Assembly (NCBI RefSeq): GCF_050847355.1
Contig: NZ_CP193755.1
Location: 1,488,001 to 1,552,000, forward strand
Direction: 5' to 3'
DNA length: 64,000 nt
From: Limimaricola sp027213785
Lineage (GTDB): Bacteria; Pseudomonadota; Alphaproteobacteria; Rhodobacterales; Rhodobacteraceae
Below, piece by piece: positions 1 to 8,405 of this stretch. Each line of letters begins with the position of its first letter. Positions within the stretch are counted from its first letter, which is position 1. A program made the translations under genes and the position numbers. A model generated the notes under the pieces. The model saw only the letters and a program-made list of their open reading frames with translations. It was not told the origin of the DNA and made no database searches.

Positions 1-497
1 AAGTCCCGCGCGACGTCGCCGAACACGCGCAGGATCGCCGCCACGAGGAAGAACCGCGCCGCGCGAGCGATGATCGAGGAGACAATGAACACCGGCAGCG
101 AAAGCCCGGTCACCCCCGACGCGATCGTGATCACCTTGAAGGGAAACGGCGTGACGCCGGCGACCAGCACGGCCCATGCGCCCCAGTCATTGTAGCGCAG
201 CCGGAACTCCTCGAACTTCTCGGCCTTGCCATAGAGGTCGAGCACCCATTGGCCGAGGCTGTCGAACAGCGCCGCGCCGATCCAGTAACCCAGAAGCGCG
301 CCGGCCACGGAGGCCAGCGTGCAGACCAGCGCGATGACCCAGGCGCGGCGCGGCCGGGCGAGGATCATCGGGATCATCAGCGCGTCCGGCGGAATCGGGA
401 AGACGGAGGATTCGGCGAAACTCACCGCGCCAAGGGCGGGCAGGGCGTGACGGTGACCCGCCAGGGAAATGGTCATGTCATAGAAACGGCGCAGCAT
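1..497 (-). CDS. YqaA/DedA-type inner-membrane protein (3' end outside window)
   Basis: The reverse strand reads open from an ATG at 497 to the left edge, giving about 165 residues with the C-terminus missing. The product starts MLRRFYDMT and has hydrophobic stretches separated by a short acidic loop. It carries proline-rich re-entrant patches (FPIPPDALM and TPFPFKVI) typical of the SNARE-associated/DedA superfamily, in particular the short YqaA branch. DedA-family proteins are thought to move undecaprenyl-phosphate or phospholipid across the inner membrane; the role of YqaA itself is not established. It is divergent from the metallopeptidase at 591 with a gap of about 93 bp, which must hold both promoters. 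The family is clear; the exact function is not. Confidence 0.8.
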   Translation of the reverse strand, partial: MLRRFYDMTISLAGHRHALPALGAVSFAESSVFPIPPDALMIPMILARPRRAWVIALVCTLASVAGALLGYWIGAALFDSLGQWVLDLYGKAEKFEEFRLRYNDWGAWAVLVAGVTPFPFKVITIASGVTGLSLPVFIVSSIIARAARFFLVAAILRVFGDVARD

Positions 498-590
498 GGA
501 ACTCGGGTCACCTCTGAAACGTCACCTGTTCAGGAACACGGCCCCGGCGCGGGGTCAACCGGGCAATCGCCCGCAGGGGAGAACGATGAC

Positions 591-1442
591 ATGAAATGGC
601 GTGGACGCCGGGGCAGCGGCAACATCATCGACAGGCGCCGCTCGGGCGGCGGGCGCGGCGTGGCCATCGGCGGAGCGGGCGGCTTCGGGCTCCTAGCCAT
701 CGTGGTCGTAGGCTATTTCCTCGGGGTGGACCTGACGCCGCTTCTGGATGACGGACAGATGCAGGGGGGCGGTGGCGGCGAGATCACCGCCGCCGACGAG
801 GAAGCGGCGCAGTTCGTGTCCGTCACCCTCGCCGATACCGAGGAAATCTGGGCCGACATATTCGCCAACGAGGTTGGAAGGGCCTATGAGCCGGCCGAGC
901 TGGTGCTGTTCAAGGGGGCGACGCAATCGGCCTGCGGCGGCGCTTCGGCTGCCACCGGTCCGTTCTACTGCCCGCCCGAGGAGCGGATCTTCCTCGACAC
1001 CGATTTCTTCACCACACTTGACCGGCGGCTCGGCGCGGGCGGCGATTTCGCCGCCGCCTATGTCGTGGCACACGAAGTTGCGCACCACGTACAGAACGAG
1101 CTGGGCGTGCTGGGCGAGGTCAACGCCGTGCGCCAGCGCAGCGACGAGGCCACTTCGAACGCTCTGTCGGTGCGCATCGAGCTTCAGGCCGACTGCTTCT
1201 CGGGCATCTGGGCGCGCCGGGCCGAGGCGATGTTCGGCTCGCTCGAGCCGGGCGACATCGAGGAGGCGATGAATGCCGCGGCTCAGATTGGAGACGACAC
1301 CTTGCAGCGCGAGGCGGGGCGCACGGTGCGGCCCGACAGTTTCACCCATGGCACCTCCGAGCAACGCCAGCGCTGGTTCGCGACTGGCTATGAGCAGGGC
1401 AGTCTCGAGGCCTGCGACACCTTCGCCACGGATCGCATCTGA
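591..1442 (+). CDS. neutral zinc metallopeptidase, YpfJ family
   Basis: A 283-residue membrane-anchored protein. A basic N-terminus (MKWRGRRGSG) is followed by a Gly-rich stretch and one transmembrane helix at about residues 30-50, then an extracytoplasmic domain. That domain has the zincin motif HEVAHH at residues 161-166 and a downstream ELQADC segment (Glu197) that probably gives the third zinc ligand. This layout matches the YpfJ/neutral zinc metallopeptidase family (Pfam Zn_peptidase). The reading frame stays open upstream to 249, but that part is antisense to the YqaA-like gene. The ATG at 591 has AGGGGAGA about 7 bases ahead and begins the family-like sequence. Substrate unknown. It stands alone, followed by tRNA-Leu. 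Confidence 0.88.
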   Translation: MKWRGRRGSGNIIDRRRSGGGRGVAIGGAGGFGLLAIVVVGYFLGVDLTPLLDDGQMQGGGGGEITAADEEAAQFVSVTLADTEEIWADIFANEVGRAYEPAELVLFKGATQSACGGASAATGPFYCPPEERIFLDTDFFTTLDRRLGAGGDFAAAYVVAHEVAHHVQNELGVLGEVNAVRQRSDEATSNALSVRIELQADCFSGIWARRAEAMFGSLEPGDIEEAMNAAAQIGDDTLQREAGRTVRPDSFTHGTSEQRQRWFATGYEQGSLEACDTFATDRI

Positions 1443-1487
1443 GGCGCGTTGACGGGATCGCCGGGCCGGTCTATGCGGGTCGGGCTG

Positions 1488-1572
1488 GCCGGTGTGGCGG
1501 AATGGTAGACGCAGCGGATTCAAAATCCGCCGCCCACAAGGCGTGGGGGTTCGAGTCCCCCCACCGGCACCA
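1488..1572 (+). tRNA. tRNA-Leu (anticodon CAA)
   Basis: A cloverleaf of 85 nt including an encoded CCA. The acceptor stem pairs GCCGGTG with CACCGGC. The anticodon arm is GCGGA, loop TTCAAAA, TCCGC, giving anticodon CAA, which reads UUG leucine codons. The variable arm is long, as in class II tRNAs, and the T arm carries GGTTCGAGTCC. It lies 45 bp after the metallopeptidase gene on the same strand. No direct repeat of the tRNA 3' end or integrase gene is visible nearby, so there is no sign of an element integrated at this tRNA. Confidence 0.97.
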
Positions 1573-1675
1573 GCTTTCCTCACGTTTTGATGCGAGGCCG
1601 CTCTTGGGGCTGGCTCGCGCCGCGTGCTCGCGATAGGTCCGATTGGCGCGCAGGTTGCGCGCGGGAGGACCGATC

Positions 1676-2851
1676 ATGCAGCGCATCGCCACGGGCGCCC
1701 GCCCGGATTTCGAGGAAAAGGCCCGCGAGGCCGGCTTTACCTTTCATCACATGCATGGCGAGCCCTATTGGGACGAGGACACCGTCTACGCCTTCGATCT
1801 CGACGAGGTCGAGACGATGATCGAGGACCCGGCTACCGAGCTGCATGGCATGTGCCGCGAGGCCGTGGACCACGTGCTACGCTCCGACGACCTGATGGAC
1901 CGTCTCGCGATCCCCGAAGCGGCCCGGCCGATGATCGCGGCGTCCTGGGAAGCGGGCGAGCCTGAACTCTACGGGCGTTTCGACTTGGCCCATGACGGCG
2001 AGGGCCCCGCGAAGCTGCTCGAATACAACGCCGACACGCCGACCGCCCTCTACGAGAGCGCGGCCTTCCAGTGGCAGTGGCTCGAGGACATGGTCGGGGC
2101 GGGAGCGCTGCCCGAGGGTTCGGACCAGTTCAACGGGCTCCACGAGGCTTTGGTGGCGCGGCTGGCGGAGATATTCGCGCCCGATACCGATCTGCATTTC
2201 GCCTGTTTTCCCGATGACCCCGAAGATTACGCCACAACGGAATACATGGCGTGGGCCGCACGCGAGGCGGGCCTCGGCGCGCATTTCGTGCCGATCCCCG
2301 AGATCGGCCTGACCGAGGCGGGCCAGTTCGCCGATGGTGAGGGCCGGGTGATCGGCGCGATGTTCAAGCTTTACCCTTGGGAGGACATGCTGCGCGACGA
2401 CTTCGCCGAGGCGTTGCCGCAGGCCCGCTGTCAGTTCCTGGAGCCGCCCTGGAAGGCGATCCTGTCGAACAAGGGCATCCTGCCGGTGCTGTGGCGGCTG
2501 TTCGAGGGGCATCCGAACCTGCTTCCCGCCTATTTCGAGGATGAGGCGACCCAGCCCGCCGCCCGCACGGCGCTGTCGGACGGCCATGTACGCAAACCCC
2601 TCTTCTCCCGCGAGGGATCGAGCATAGATATCGTGACGCCGCAGGGCAGGGAGCGTGCGCCGGATCGCAGCTATGACGGTCATCCGGCGATCCTGCAGGC
2701 CTACCATCCGCTGCCGGTCTTCGACGGCATGCACCCGGTGGTCGGCGCCTGGATCGTCGGCGAGACTTGCGTGGCGATGGGGCTGCGCGAGGATCGCGGC
2801 CGCATCACGCGCGACCTGAGCCGTTTCAAGCCGCATTTCATCCGCGCCTGA
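1676..2851 (+). CDS. glutathionylspermidine synthase family protein (YgiC/YjfC-like)
   Basis: A 391-residue protein resembling the C-terminal ATP-grasp synthetase domain of glutathionylspermidine synthase. Typical segments are HMHGEPYWDED near the N-terminus, EYNADTPTALYE, and near the C-terminus the nucleotide-site-like SREGSSI. The amidase half of the bifunctional E. coli enzyme is absent, as in YgiC and YjfC, whose substrates are not settled. The ATG at 1676 is preceded by GGGAGG; an upstream in-frame ATG at 1643 lacks such a site. The next gene, a YgiB-like DUF1190 protein, follows after 23 bp, giving the same pairing as E. coli ygiB-ygiC in reversed order. An ATP-dependent amide-ligase role is inferred. 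Confidence 0.85.
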   Translation: MQRIATGARPDFEEKAREAGFTFHHMHGEPYWDEDTVYAFDLDEVETMIEDPATELHGMCREAVDHVLRSDDLMDRLAIPEAARPMIAASWEAGEPELYGRFDLAHDGEGPAKLLEYNADTPTALYESAAFQWQWLEDMVGAGALPEGSDQFNGLHEALVARLAEIFAPDTDLHFACFPDDPEDYATTEYMAWAAREAGLGAHFVPIPEIGLTEAGQFADGEGRVIGAMFKLYPWEDMLRDDFAEALPQARCQFLEPPWKAILSNKGILPVLWRLFEGHPNLLPAYFEDEATQPAARTALSDGHVRKPLFSREGSSIDIVTPQGRERAPDRSYDGHPAILQAYHPLPVFDGMHPVVGAWIVGETCVAMGLREDRGRITRDLSRFKPHFIRA

Positions 2852-2874
2852 CCGCGCGCGAGGAGGAGACCGCC

Positions 2875-3477
2875 ATGACCATCGCCAGCCATCCCGCCGC
2901 CACCCCGCGCAAGCGCTCGCGCCACGTGCGCATCGCGCTTCTGGGCGCCGCCGCCTTCAGCTTGGCCGCCTGCCGCGAGGAGGAGGTGCCTTCCGCAGCC
3001 TTCCCGACGCTCGATGCCTGCCTCGAAGCCGCGGCCGGGCCGGGCACCTGGGTTACCGAAGAAAGCTGCGAGCAGGGCTTCGGCGAAGCGCTCGAGGCGC
3101 ATGTCGAAACCGCGCCGCGCTACGACGACGAGGCACTCTGCGAGGCCGAACATGGCGGCGAGTGCATGGTCGAGGAACGACCGGGCGGCGGTGGCTCGGT
3201 GTTCCTGCCACTGATGGCGGGCTACCTTCTGGGCAACATGCTCGGCGGGCGCGGCGCGATGGCGCAGCCCTTCTATGGGCGTTCATCCGGCGGCTTCGCC
3301 ACCCCCGGCGGTACGGTGTTGAATCAGGCGCGTGGCAGCACCTCGCTGTCTCCCAATGCCTTCAAGGCCGGGCCGGTGACCCGCACCGCGGCGCCGATGA
3401 CCCGCGCCACCGTGGCCCGCACGGGCGGCTTCGGCGCGGCGCGCACTGGCGGCGGTCTACGCAGCTTCGGCGGCTGA
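2875..3477 (+). CDS. DUF1190 (YgiB-like) lipoprotein
   Basis: A 200-residue protein with a basic N-terminus, a hydrophobic segment and a lipobox-like LAAC at about residues 36-39, so probably an exported lipoprotein. A cysteine-bearing middle region (DACLEAA, EESCEQGF, EALCEAEH, GECMVEE) is followed by a hydrophobic Gly-rich patch near MAGYLLGNMLGG and a low-complexity Gly/Thr/Arg C-terminus ending LRSFGG. This matches the DUF1190/YgiB family. The ATG at 2875 sits behind GAGGAGGAGAC. It is co-directional with the YgiC-like gene 23 bp upstream, so they probably share an mRNA. In E. coli the pair sits with tolC; no tolC is present here. Function unknown. Confidence 0.82.
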   Translation: MTIASHPAATPRKRSRHVRIALLGAAAFSLAACREEEVPSAAFPTLDACLEAAAGPGTWVTEESCEQGFGEALEAHVETAPRYDDEALCEAEHGGECMVEERPGGGGSVFLPLMAGYLLGNMLGGRGAMAQPFYGRSSGGFATPGGTVLNQARGSTSLSPNAFKAGPVTRTAAPMTRATVARTGGFGAARTGGGLRSFGG

Positions 3478-4037
3478 GCCGTCGCCTTCGCCGCGTTTCC
3501 CTGCTCCGTGCGGATAATCGCCCCGAAGCTGCGCCACTAGCCGCGATCCGGCAACGAAGAATAGTGGCGGTAATGAGGCAAAGGTATAGGTCGGTGACGC
3601 ATGGATTGTGGCGCCGGTCGTTCGGGTTCTGGCGACAATAAAATGACCGACAATCGCCAGTAGCCTGTTTTCGATGGAATTGTGGCGGTTTGGCGAAGGC
3701 TTCTGTTTCCTCAAGTCGGCCAATCTGCCGCCGCTGCTTCCATGAAGGCCCTCTCTTCTCCCGATAGATGACCCTTTGGCGCCATGTTTTGGGCAATTTT
3801 TCCTTTGTCGGCCGGGTCCTGCGTAATATTTGTGTTTCGAGCTTGGAAAGGACGCTCCGTCCCGAAACTGGCGGAGACCCGAAGTTCTGCACGTGACCCT
3901 GGGGGGAGACGGCAGACCTCCATATGGGCAGCCGCCCGAGCCGTTGCCGGAGTCCACCGGTGCGCCCATTGGCGGGCAGGCGGCGAGGATCCGAGCGAGT
4001 GCGGGCAGGGACGGTGTCCCGATGAAGGAGACGAGGA
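3478..4037. other. 560-bp intergenic region / probable long leader of the RTX gene
   Basis: No convincing gene is visible: reading frames here have no start with a ribosome site and no recognisable family. The stretch is more AT-rich than its surroundings, notably around 3630-3850 (AATAAAATG, CAATTTTTCC, GTAATATTTGTG). It ends with the strong ribosome site AAGGAGACGAGGA before the ATG at 4038. It probably holds the promoter and a 5' untranslated region of the RTX gene. A TAATAT hexamer near 3820 could be a -10 element, but no good -35 lies at the right distance, so no promoter is called. Confidence 0.4.
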
Positions 4038-6407
4038 ATGGCGAACGATCGGATCGACGGAACCCCGGGTGACGACACGCTGTATGGCGGGGCCGGCGAC
4101 GACGCGATTTATGGCGGCGCGGGCAACGATCGGATCGACGGCGGCGCCGGGGCAGACGAAGTTTATGGCGATACGGGCGATGATCACCTGTCCGGGGACG
4201 CGCATGACACGCTGTATGGTGGCGACGGCGCCGACACTTTCACCTCCGGGCGCGGCGGTGCCGTGTATGGCGGCGGCGCGGGCGAGGCGGACGATTTCGA
4301 TACGCTCGACCTGCGCGGCATGGGCAACGTCTATGCCAAGGACATCGTCCCCGATGGCGACGGCAACGGCTCGAGCGGCTGGATCCAGTTCCTCGACGAG
4401 CACATGCAGCCGACCGGCGAGCGGCTCGATTTCTACAACATCGAGCACTTCAAGAAGGACCCGCAGGGCAACCACGCGCCCGACGCCCAGAACGACAGCG
4501 CCAGCACCAGCCAGGGCATGGCCGTCACCATCGACGTGCTCGCCAACGACAGCGACCCGGACGGTGATCCGCTGCGCGTCACCGGCGCGCGCGCCAGCCG
4601 CGGCGAGGTGGTCATCCAGGATGACGGCTCGCTGCATTACACCCCCGAGCCGGGTTTCGCCGGCGACGTGGTAATCGAGTATACCATCACCGATGACCGC
4701 GGCGGCACCGACACGGCCGAGGTCGCGCTCAACGTGAGCTGCCCCAAGGTTCCCGACGGCATCGTCGAGGGCACCGCTGGCAACGACATGATCGACCTCG
4801 CCTATACCGGTGATCCGGATGGCGACCGGGTCGACAACGAGGATGCGATCCTCGGCGACGACGCTCCCAACGACGACCGGATCGAGGCCTATGGCGGCGA
4901 CGACACGGTGCGCGCCGGCCTTGGGGACGACATCGTCCACGCAGGCGCCGGCCATGACACCGTCTATGGCGAGGCGGGCGACGACACCATCTTCGGCGGC
5001 GCCGGCAACGACACGCTTTTCGGCGGCGCTGGCAATGACGAGATCCATGGCGGCGACGGCGACGACGTGATCGACACGAGCGATGGCGACCGTCAGGCCG
5101 ATCTCGATCGCTTCGACAACCCCTATCCCGATCTCAAGGCCGATCCCGACCCCTATGACGACCGCGACCTGGTCTTCGGCGGCAAGGGCAACGACACGAT
5201 CACGACCGGCGACGATCAGGACACGATCCATGGCGGCGAGGGCAACGACATCGTCGATGCCGGCATCGATGACGACCTCGTCTATGGCAACAAGGGCAAC
5301 GACCAGCTGACCGGCGGCGAGGGCAACGACACCATCTTCGGTGGCGACGGCGACGACGTGATCCGCGGCGGCCTCGATCCCAAGTTCCCCGACAGCCTGA
5401 ACATCCGCGACGATCAGGGCGATCTCGTCACCGACAACGGCCGGGACGAACTCCATGGCGGCAAGGGCAACGACACCATCCTCGGCCAGGATGACGACGA
5501 CACGCTTTTTGGCGGGCTGGGCGATGACACGCTCGATGGCGGCATCGACGACGACACCGTCTTTGGCGGCAAGGGCAACGATACGATCATCGGTGGTCAG
5601 GGCAACGATTTCCTCTCGGGCGAGGATGATCGCGACAGCTTCATCGGCGGCAATGGCGGCGACCACGTGGTCGGCGGCGAGGGCGGCGACGACTACGACA
5701 CGCTCGACCTGAGCGGCGAGGATATCGACCGGATCGAATACACCTCGGACGACCGCGAGGATGGTATCGTCTACTTCAAGGACGGCACCACGCTGCGCTT
5801 CGAGGAGATCGAGAACGTCGTGCCCTGCTTCACCCCGGGCACCGTGATCGCCACGCCGCGCGGCGAGCGGCTGGTCGAGGAGCTGCGCGAGGGCGACCGC
5901 GTCATCACCCGCGACAACGGCATCCAGGAGATCCGCTGGGTCGGCCACAAGCAGGTCGGACCGGCGCAGTTCCTGACCAGCCCGCATCTCAAGCCGGTGA
6001 TGATCCGCGCCGGCGCGCTCGGCAACGGGCTGCCCGAACGCGACATGATGGTCTCGCCCAACCACCGGTTGCTGCTCACCGGTGACCGGGCCCAGCTCTA
6101 CTTCGAGGACAGCGAGGTTCTGGCCGCGGCCAAGCATCTGGTCGGCTCGCAGGGCATTCACGCCATCGACGTGATGCGCACCAGCTACATCCACTTCATG
6201 TTCGACCGCCACGAGGTGGTGCTGTCGAACGGCGCCTGGACCGAGAGCTTCCAGCCCGGCGACCACTCGCTCAAGGGGATCGGCGCCGAGCAACGGGACG
6301 AGATCTTCGAGCTGTTCCCCGAACTGCGCGGTCGCGAGGGACTTCAGGGCTACCGCTCCGCCCGCAAGTCGCTCAAGCGTCACGAGGCGCGCTTGATGGT
6401 GGTCTGA
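4038..6407 (+). CDS. RTX-repeat protein with cadherin-like and C-terminal Hint domains
   Basis: A 789-residue acidic, probably secreted protein. It begins directly with RTX nonapeptides (GGAGDD, GGAGND) at about residues 8-85. A cadherin/Ig-like module runs at about 149-234 (NHAPDAQND, VLANDSDPDGD, GFAGDV, TDDRGGTD). A long second RTX block covers about 245-570. A Hint domain starts at Cys597 in CFTPGT and extends through TPRGERLVEEL and SPNHRLLL to the C-terminus. There is no N-terminal signal peptide, as expected for type I secretion, and no transporter gene is nearby. RTX motifs bind calcium and fold outside the cell. Hint_2 domains at the end of such proteins are common in Rhodobacterales; in relatives, Hint domains self-cleave, which is inferred here. 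The role could be surface attachment or S-layer-like. Confidence 0.88.
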   Translation: MANDRIDGTPGDDTLYGGAGDDAIYGGAGNDRIDGGAGADEVYGDTGDDHLSGDAHDTLYGGDGADTFTSGRGGAVYGGGAGEADDFDTLDLRGMGNVYAKDIVPDGDGNGSSGWIQFLDEHMQPTGERLDFYNIEHFKKDPQGNHAPDAQNDSASTSQGMAVTIDVLANDSDPDGDPLRVTGARASRGEVVIQDDGSLHYTPEPGFAGDVVIEYTITDDRGGTDTAEVALNVSCPKVPDGIVEGTAGNDMIDLAYTGDPDGDRVDNEDAILGDDAPNDDRIEAYGGDDTVRAGLGDDIVHAGAGHDTVYGEAGDDTIFGGAGNDTLFGGAGNDEIHGGDGDDVIDTSDGDRQADLDRFDNPYPDLKADPDPYDDRDLVFGGKGNDTITTGDDQDTIHGGEGNDIVDAGIDDDLVYGNKGNDQLTGGEGNDTIFGGDGDDVIRGGLDPKFPDSLNIRDDQGDLVTDNGRDELHGGKGNDTILGQDDDDTLFGGLGDDTLDGGIDDDTVFGGKGNDTIIGGQGNDFLSGEDDRDSFIGGNGGDHVVGGEGGDDYDTLDLSGEDIDRIEYTSDDREDGIVYFKDGTTLRFEEIENVVPCFTPGTVIATPRGERLVEELREGDRVITRDNGIQEIRWVGHKQVGPAQFLTSPHLKPVMIRAGALGNGLPERDMMVSPNHRLLLTGDRAQLYFEDSEVLAAAKHLVGSQGIHAIDVMRTSYIHFMFDRHEVVLSNGAWTESFQPGDHSLKGIGAEQRDEIFELFPELRGREGLQGYRSARKSLKRHEARLMVV
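4770..5690 (+). repeat. tandem RTX nonapeptide-coding repeats
   Basis: Imperfect tandem units of about 27 bp inside the RTX gene, coding for GGxGxDxUx (U = large hydrophobic) nonapeptides. Variants of GGCGGCGCCGGCAACGAC recur across the block, interrupted by acidic linkers such as the one around 5090-5160. The repeats keep several frames open on both strands, which explains a long antisense open frame over this gene. A shorter block lies at about 4060-4250. Confidence 0.85.
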
Positions 6408-6415
6408 GAACACAA

Positions 6416-6436
6416 GGGCGCGCAGGACACGCGCCC
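6416..6436. terminator. hairpin between convergent genes
   Basis: GGGCGCG pairs with CGCGCCC around a 7-base loop, in the 36 bp between the convergent RTX gene and the MocA-like gene. It has no strong T run on either side, so it is a weak intrinsic terminator candidate at best. Confidence 0.4.
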
Positions 6437-6443
6437 GCCGAGT

Positions 6444-7064
6444 TTAACCAGTGCCGGGCGGGGGAGCGTATTCCTCCGCCCTTTTTCGTGCCCGCCATCC
6501 GGCCCAGTCCTCGGGCGTGTCTAGGTCACGCAGCGCCGCCTCTCCGGGCAGGGGCACGAGCCGTGTCCGCGCAGCATATGGCGCGAGCACGGCACGCCCG
6601 CCCTGCGCCTCAGAGAGGGCCGCGAAGCGCGGCCTCAGCGCGGCGTCGCAGAACACCGGGTGGCCAGGACGGCCCGCCGCCGTCGCGCCGCGCCAGACCA
6701 GCGCGCCATCCTCGCGCGCCGCGGCAGCGATCACCCGCGCGATCATCGCCGCGTCGAGATCGGGAAGATCGGCGGGCATCAGTCCGAAACGCCGCGCGGG
6801 GGGCAGCCGCGCGACGCCCGCGCGCAGCGTGCCGCCCATGCCCTCGGCGCTTTCCTCGAGCGGCAGGATCACGGCGTCGAGACCTGAGATCAGCGTAGCG
6901 CGCGGATCGCCGGGGCGCAGCGCCACATGGGCATGCGCCCCCGCCGCGATCGCCGCCGCCACCTGACGGCGCAGCAGCGGCACGCCGTCGATCTCCTGCG
7001 CGAGCTTGTCGGCGCCGCGCATCCGGCTCGAACGGCCTGCTGCGAGGATCAACAGGGGAAACAC
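6444..7064 (-). CDS. MocA/MobA-like nucleotidyltransferase
   Basis: A 206-residue NTP transferase. The N-terminal nucleotide-binding signature LAAGRSSRMRG followed by DKL is at residues 6-19, and the metal/substrate segment MPADLPDLD lies mid-protein, with HPVFCD further on. This matches the MocA/MobA_2 family, which attaches CMP or GMP to the molybdenum cofactor. No other molybdenum genes are nearby, so the substrate is uncertain. The start is a GTG at 7064, supported by AAAGGGAG six bases upstream; the frame stays open further upstream but runs antisense into the DUF2254 gene. It is divergent from that gene with 82 bp between them. Confidence 0.8.
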   Translation of the reverse strand: MFPLLILAAGRSSRMRGADKLAQEIDGVPLLRRQVAAAIAAGAHAHVALRPGDPRATLISGLDAVILPLEESAEGMGGTLRAGVARLPPARRFGLMPADLPDLDAAMIARVIAAAAREDGALVWRGATAAGRPGHPVFCDAALRPRFAALSEAQGGRAVLAPYAARTRLVPLPGEAALRDLDTPEDWAGWRARKRAEEYAPPPGTG

Positions 7065-7146
7065 GTGCAACTCCCTTTCGATGGCTGGCGTTGGGGCCGT
7101 GACGCCGCGCGCATCAAGGCAGAAGCGGTCTGACACGGAAGAATGC

Positions 7147-8403
7147 ATGTTTCCCACCCTGTTGCGCAAGATCCACCGCCTGTCGCGCCGGCTTTGGGTG
7201 CGCGTCGCGCTGATCTCAGGCCTCGCCTTCGTGGCGCTCGGCGCGGCCAAGCTGTTCGGCCCGATGATCCCGGACGGGCTGTCGGAGGTGATCGGTGCCG
7301 ATGCGCTGAACCGGCTGCTCGACATCATCTCCACATCGATGCTCGCGGTCACCACCTTCTCGCTGTCGGTGATGGTGTCGGTGCACCAGTCGGCCTCGTC
7401 GAAATGGACGCCGCGGGCGCATCGGATGCTGCTCGCCGACACCACGACCCAGACCGTCCTCGCCACCTTCGTCGGCGCCTATATCTATTCTCTCGCCGCG
7501 ATCATCCTGCTGTCGACGCCCTATTACGGCGAGAAGGAGATCGTGACGCTCTATCTCGCCACGCTGGCGGTGCTAGTGTTGATCGTCTTCGTGATCCTGC
7601 GCTGGATCCTGCATCTGCAAGCGCTTGGCAGTCTCGTCGACACCACCGCGCGGATCGAGCGCGAGGCGCTGCGCAGCTTCAAGGTGCGGATGGAGCGGCC
7701 CTGCCTCGGGGGGCATGTGCTCGAGCCCGGCGGGATTCCGGCCCATGCCCGGCCGCTGCTCGCCGAGCGCACCGCCTATGTGCAGGCGATCTACGAGGAA
7801 AGTCTTCAGGCCGCGGCCGAGGAACATGACGGACGGGTTTATCTGGACGCGCCGATCGGTCGCTTCGTGCATCGGGGCGAACCCCTGGCGCATCTGGTGG
7901 GCGGCGGCGAGGCGCTGGATCAGGCGGCCCGCGCGAACATCCATCTGGGCGAGCTGCGCACCTCCGAGCAGGACCCGCGCTTTTCGCTGATCATGCTGTC
8001 CGAGATCGGCTCCAAGGCGCTGAGCCCCGGCATCAACGATCCCGGAACCGCGATCGACGTGATCGGCCGGATCGGCCGGGTGATCGGCTCCTATCGCGAC
8101 GAGATCGGCCATGGAGTGCACGAGACCCTGCACGACCGGCTCTGGGTCGTACCGCTCGATGCGGCGGATCTGATGCAGGACGGCTTCGGCTCGATCGCCC
8201 GCGACGGGGCGGGGCAGGTCGAGGTGCTGATCTCGATGCTCAAGACACTGGCCGCGCTGGAGCGTCACCCCGACCCGACCATCGCCGATGCCGCGCACCG
8301 CATGAGCGCCGAGGCGCTGGCACGGGGCCGCGCGGCGATCGGTTTCGCGCCGGATCTCGAACGGCTCGAGGCCACGGCGCCCGAGGCGCTGCGGCAGCGA
8401 TGA
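7147..8403 (+). CDS. DUF2254 membrane protein
   Basis: A 418-residue protein of the DUF2254 family. The N-terminal third has membrane segments at about residues 17-35, 60-85, 105-130 and 140-160; the rest is soluble and cytoplasm-like. Family features include TFSLSVMVSVHQSASS after the second segment and the C-terminal block LSPGINDPGTA. The function of the family is unknown. The ATG at 7147 opens MFPTLLRKIHRL; only a weak GGAAGA lies upstream. Its stop and that of the YSC84-type gene are 2 bp apart in convergent orientation. The family is sure; the start is moderately sure. Confidence 0.83.
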   Translation: MFPTLLRKIHRLSRRLWVRVALISGLAFVALGAAKLFGPMIPDGLSEVIGADALNRLLDIISTSMLAVTTFSLSVMVSVHQSASSKWTPRAHRMLLADTTTQTVLATFVGAYIYSLAAIILLSTPYYGEKEIVTLYLATLAVLVLIVFVILRWILHLQALGSLVDTTARIEREALRSFKVRMERPCLGGHVLEPGGIPAHARPLLAERTAYVQAIYEESLQAAAEEHDGRVYLDAPIGRFVHRGEPLAHLVGGGEALDQAARANIHLGELRTSEQDPRFSLIMLSEIGSKALSPGINDPGTAIDVIGRIGRVIGSYRDEIGHGVHETLHDRLWVVPLDAADLMQDGFGSIARDGAGQVEVLISMLKTLAALERHPDPTIADAAHRMSAEALARGRAAIGFAPDLERLEATAPEALRQR

Positions 8404-8405
8404 GG

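Noticed and set aside
1488..1692. tRNA-Leu as attachment site for an integrated element
   Set aside because: No integrase, no repeat of the tRNA 3' end and no composition change downstream; the next genes are ordinary.
4770..5690. Tandem repeats considered as a CRISPR array
   Set aside because: The repeats are imperfect, have no unique spacers, and code in frame for RTX nonapeptides.
3711..6413. 900-codon open frame antisense to the RTX gene
   Set aside because: The repeated GC-rich codons of the RTX repeats keep the opposite strand open. The translation is low-complexity (repeated Val/Ala/Asp) and matches no family, while the plus frame gives clear RTX and Hint motifs.
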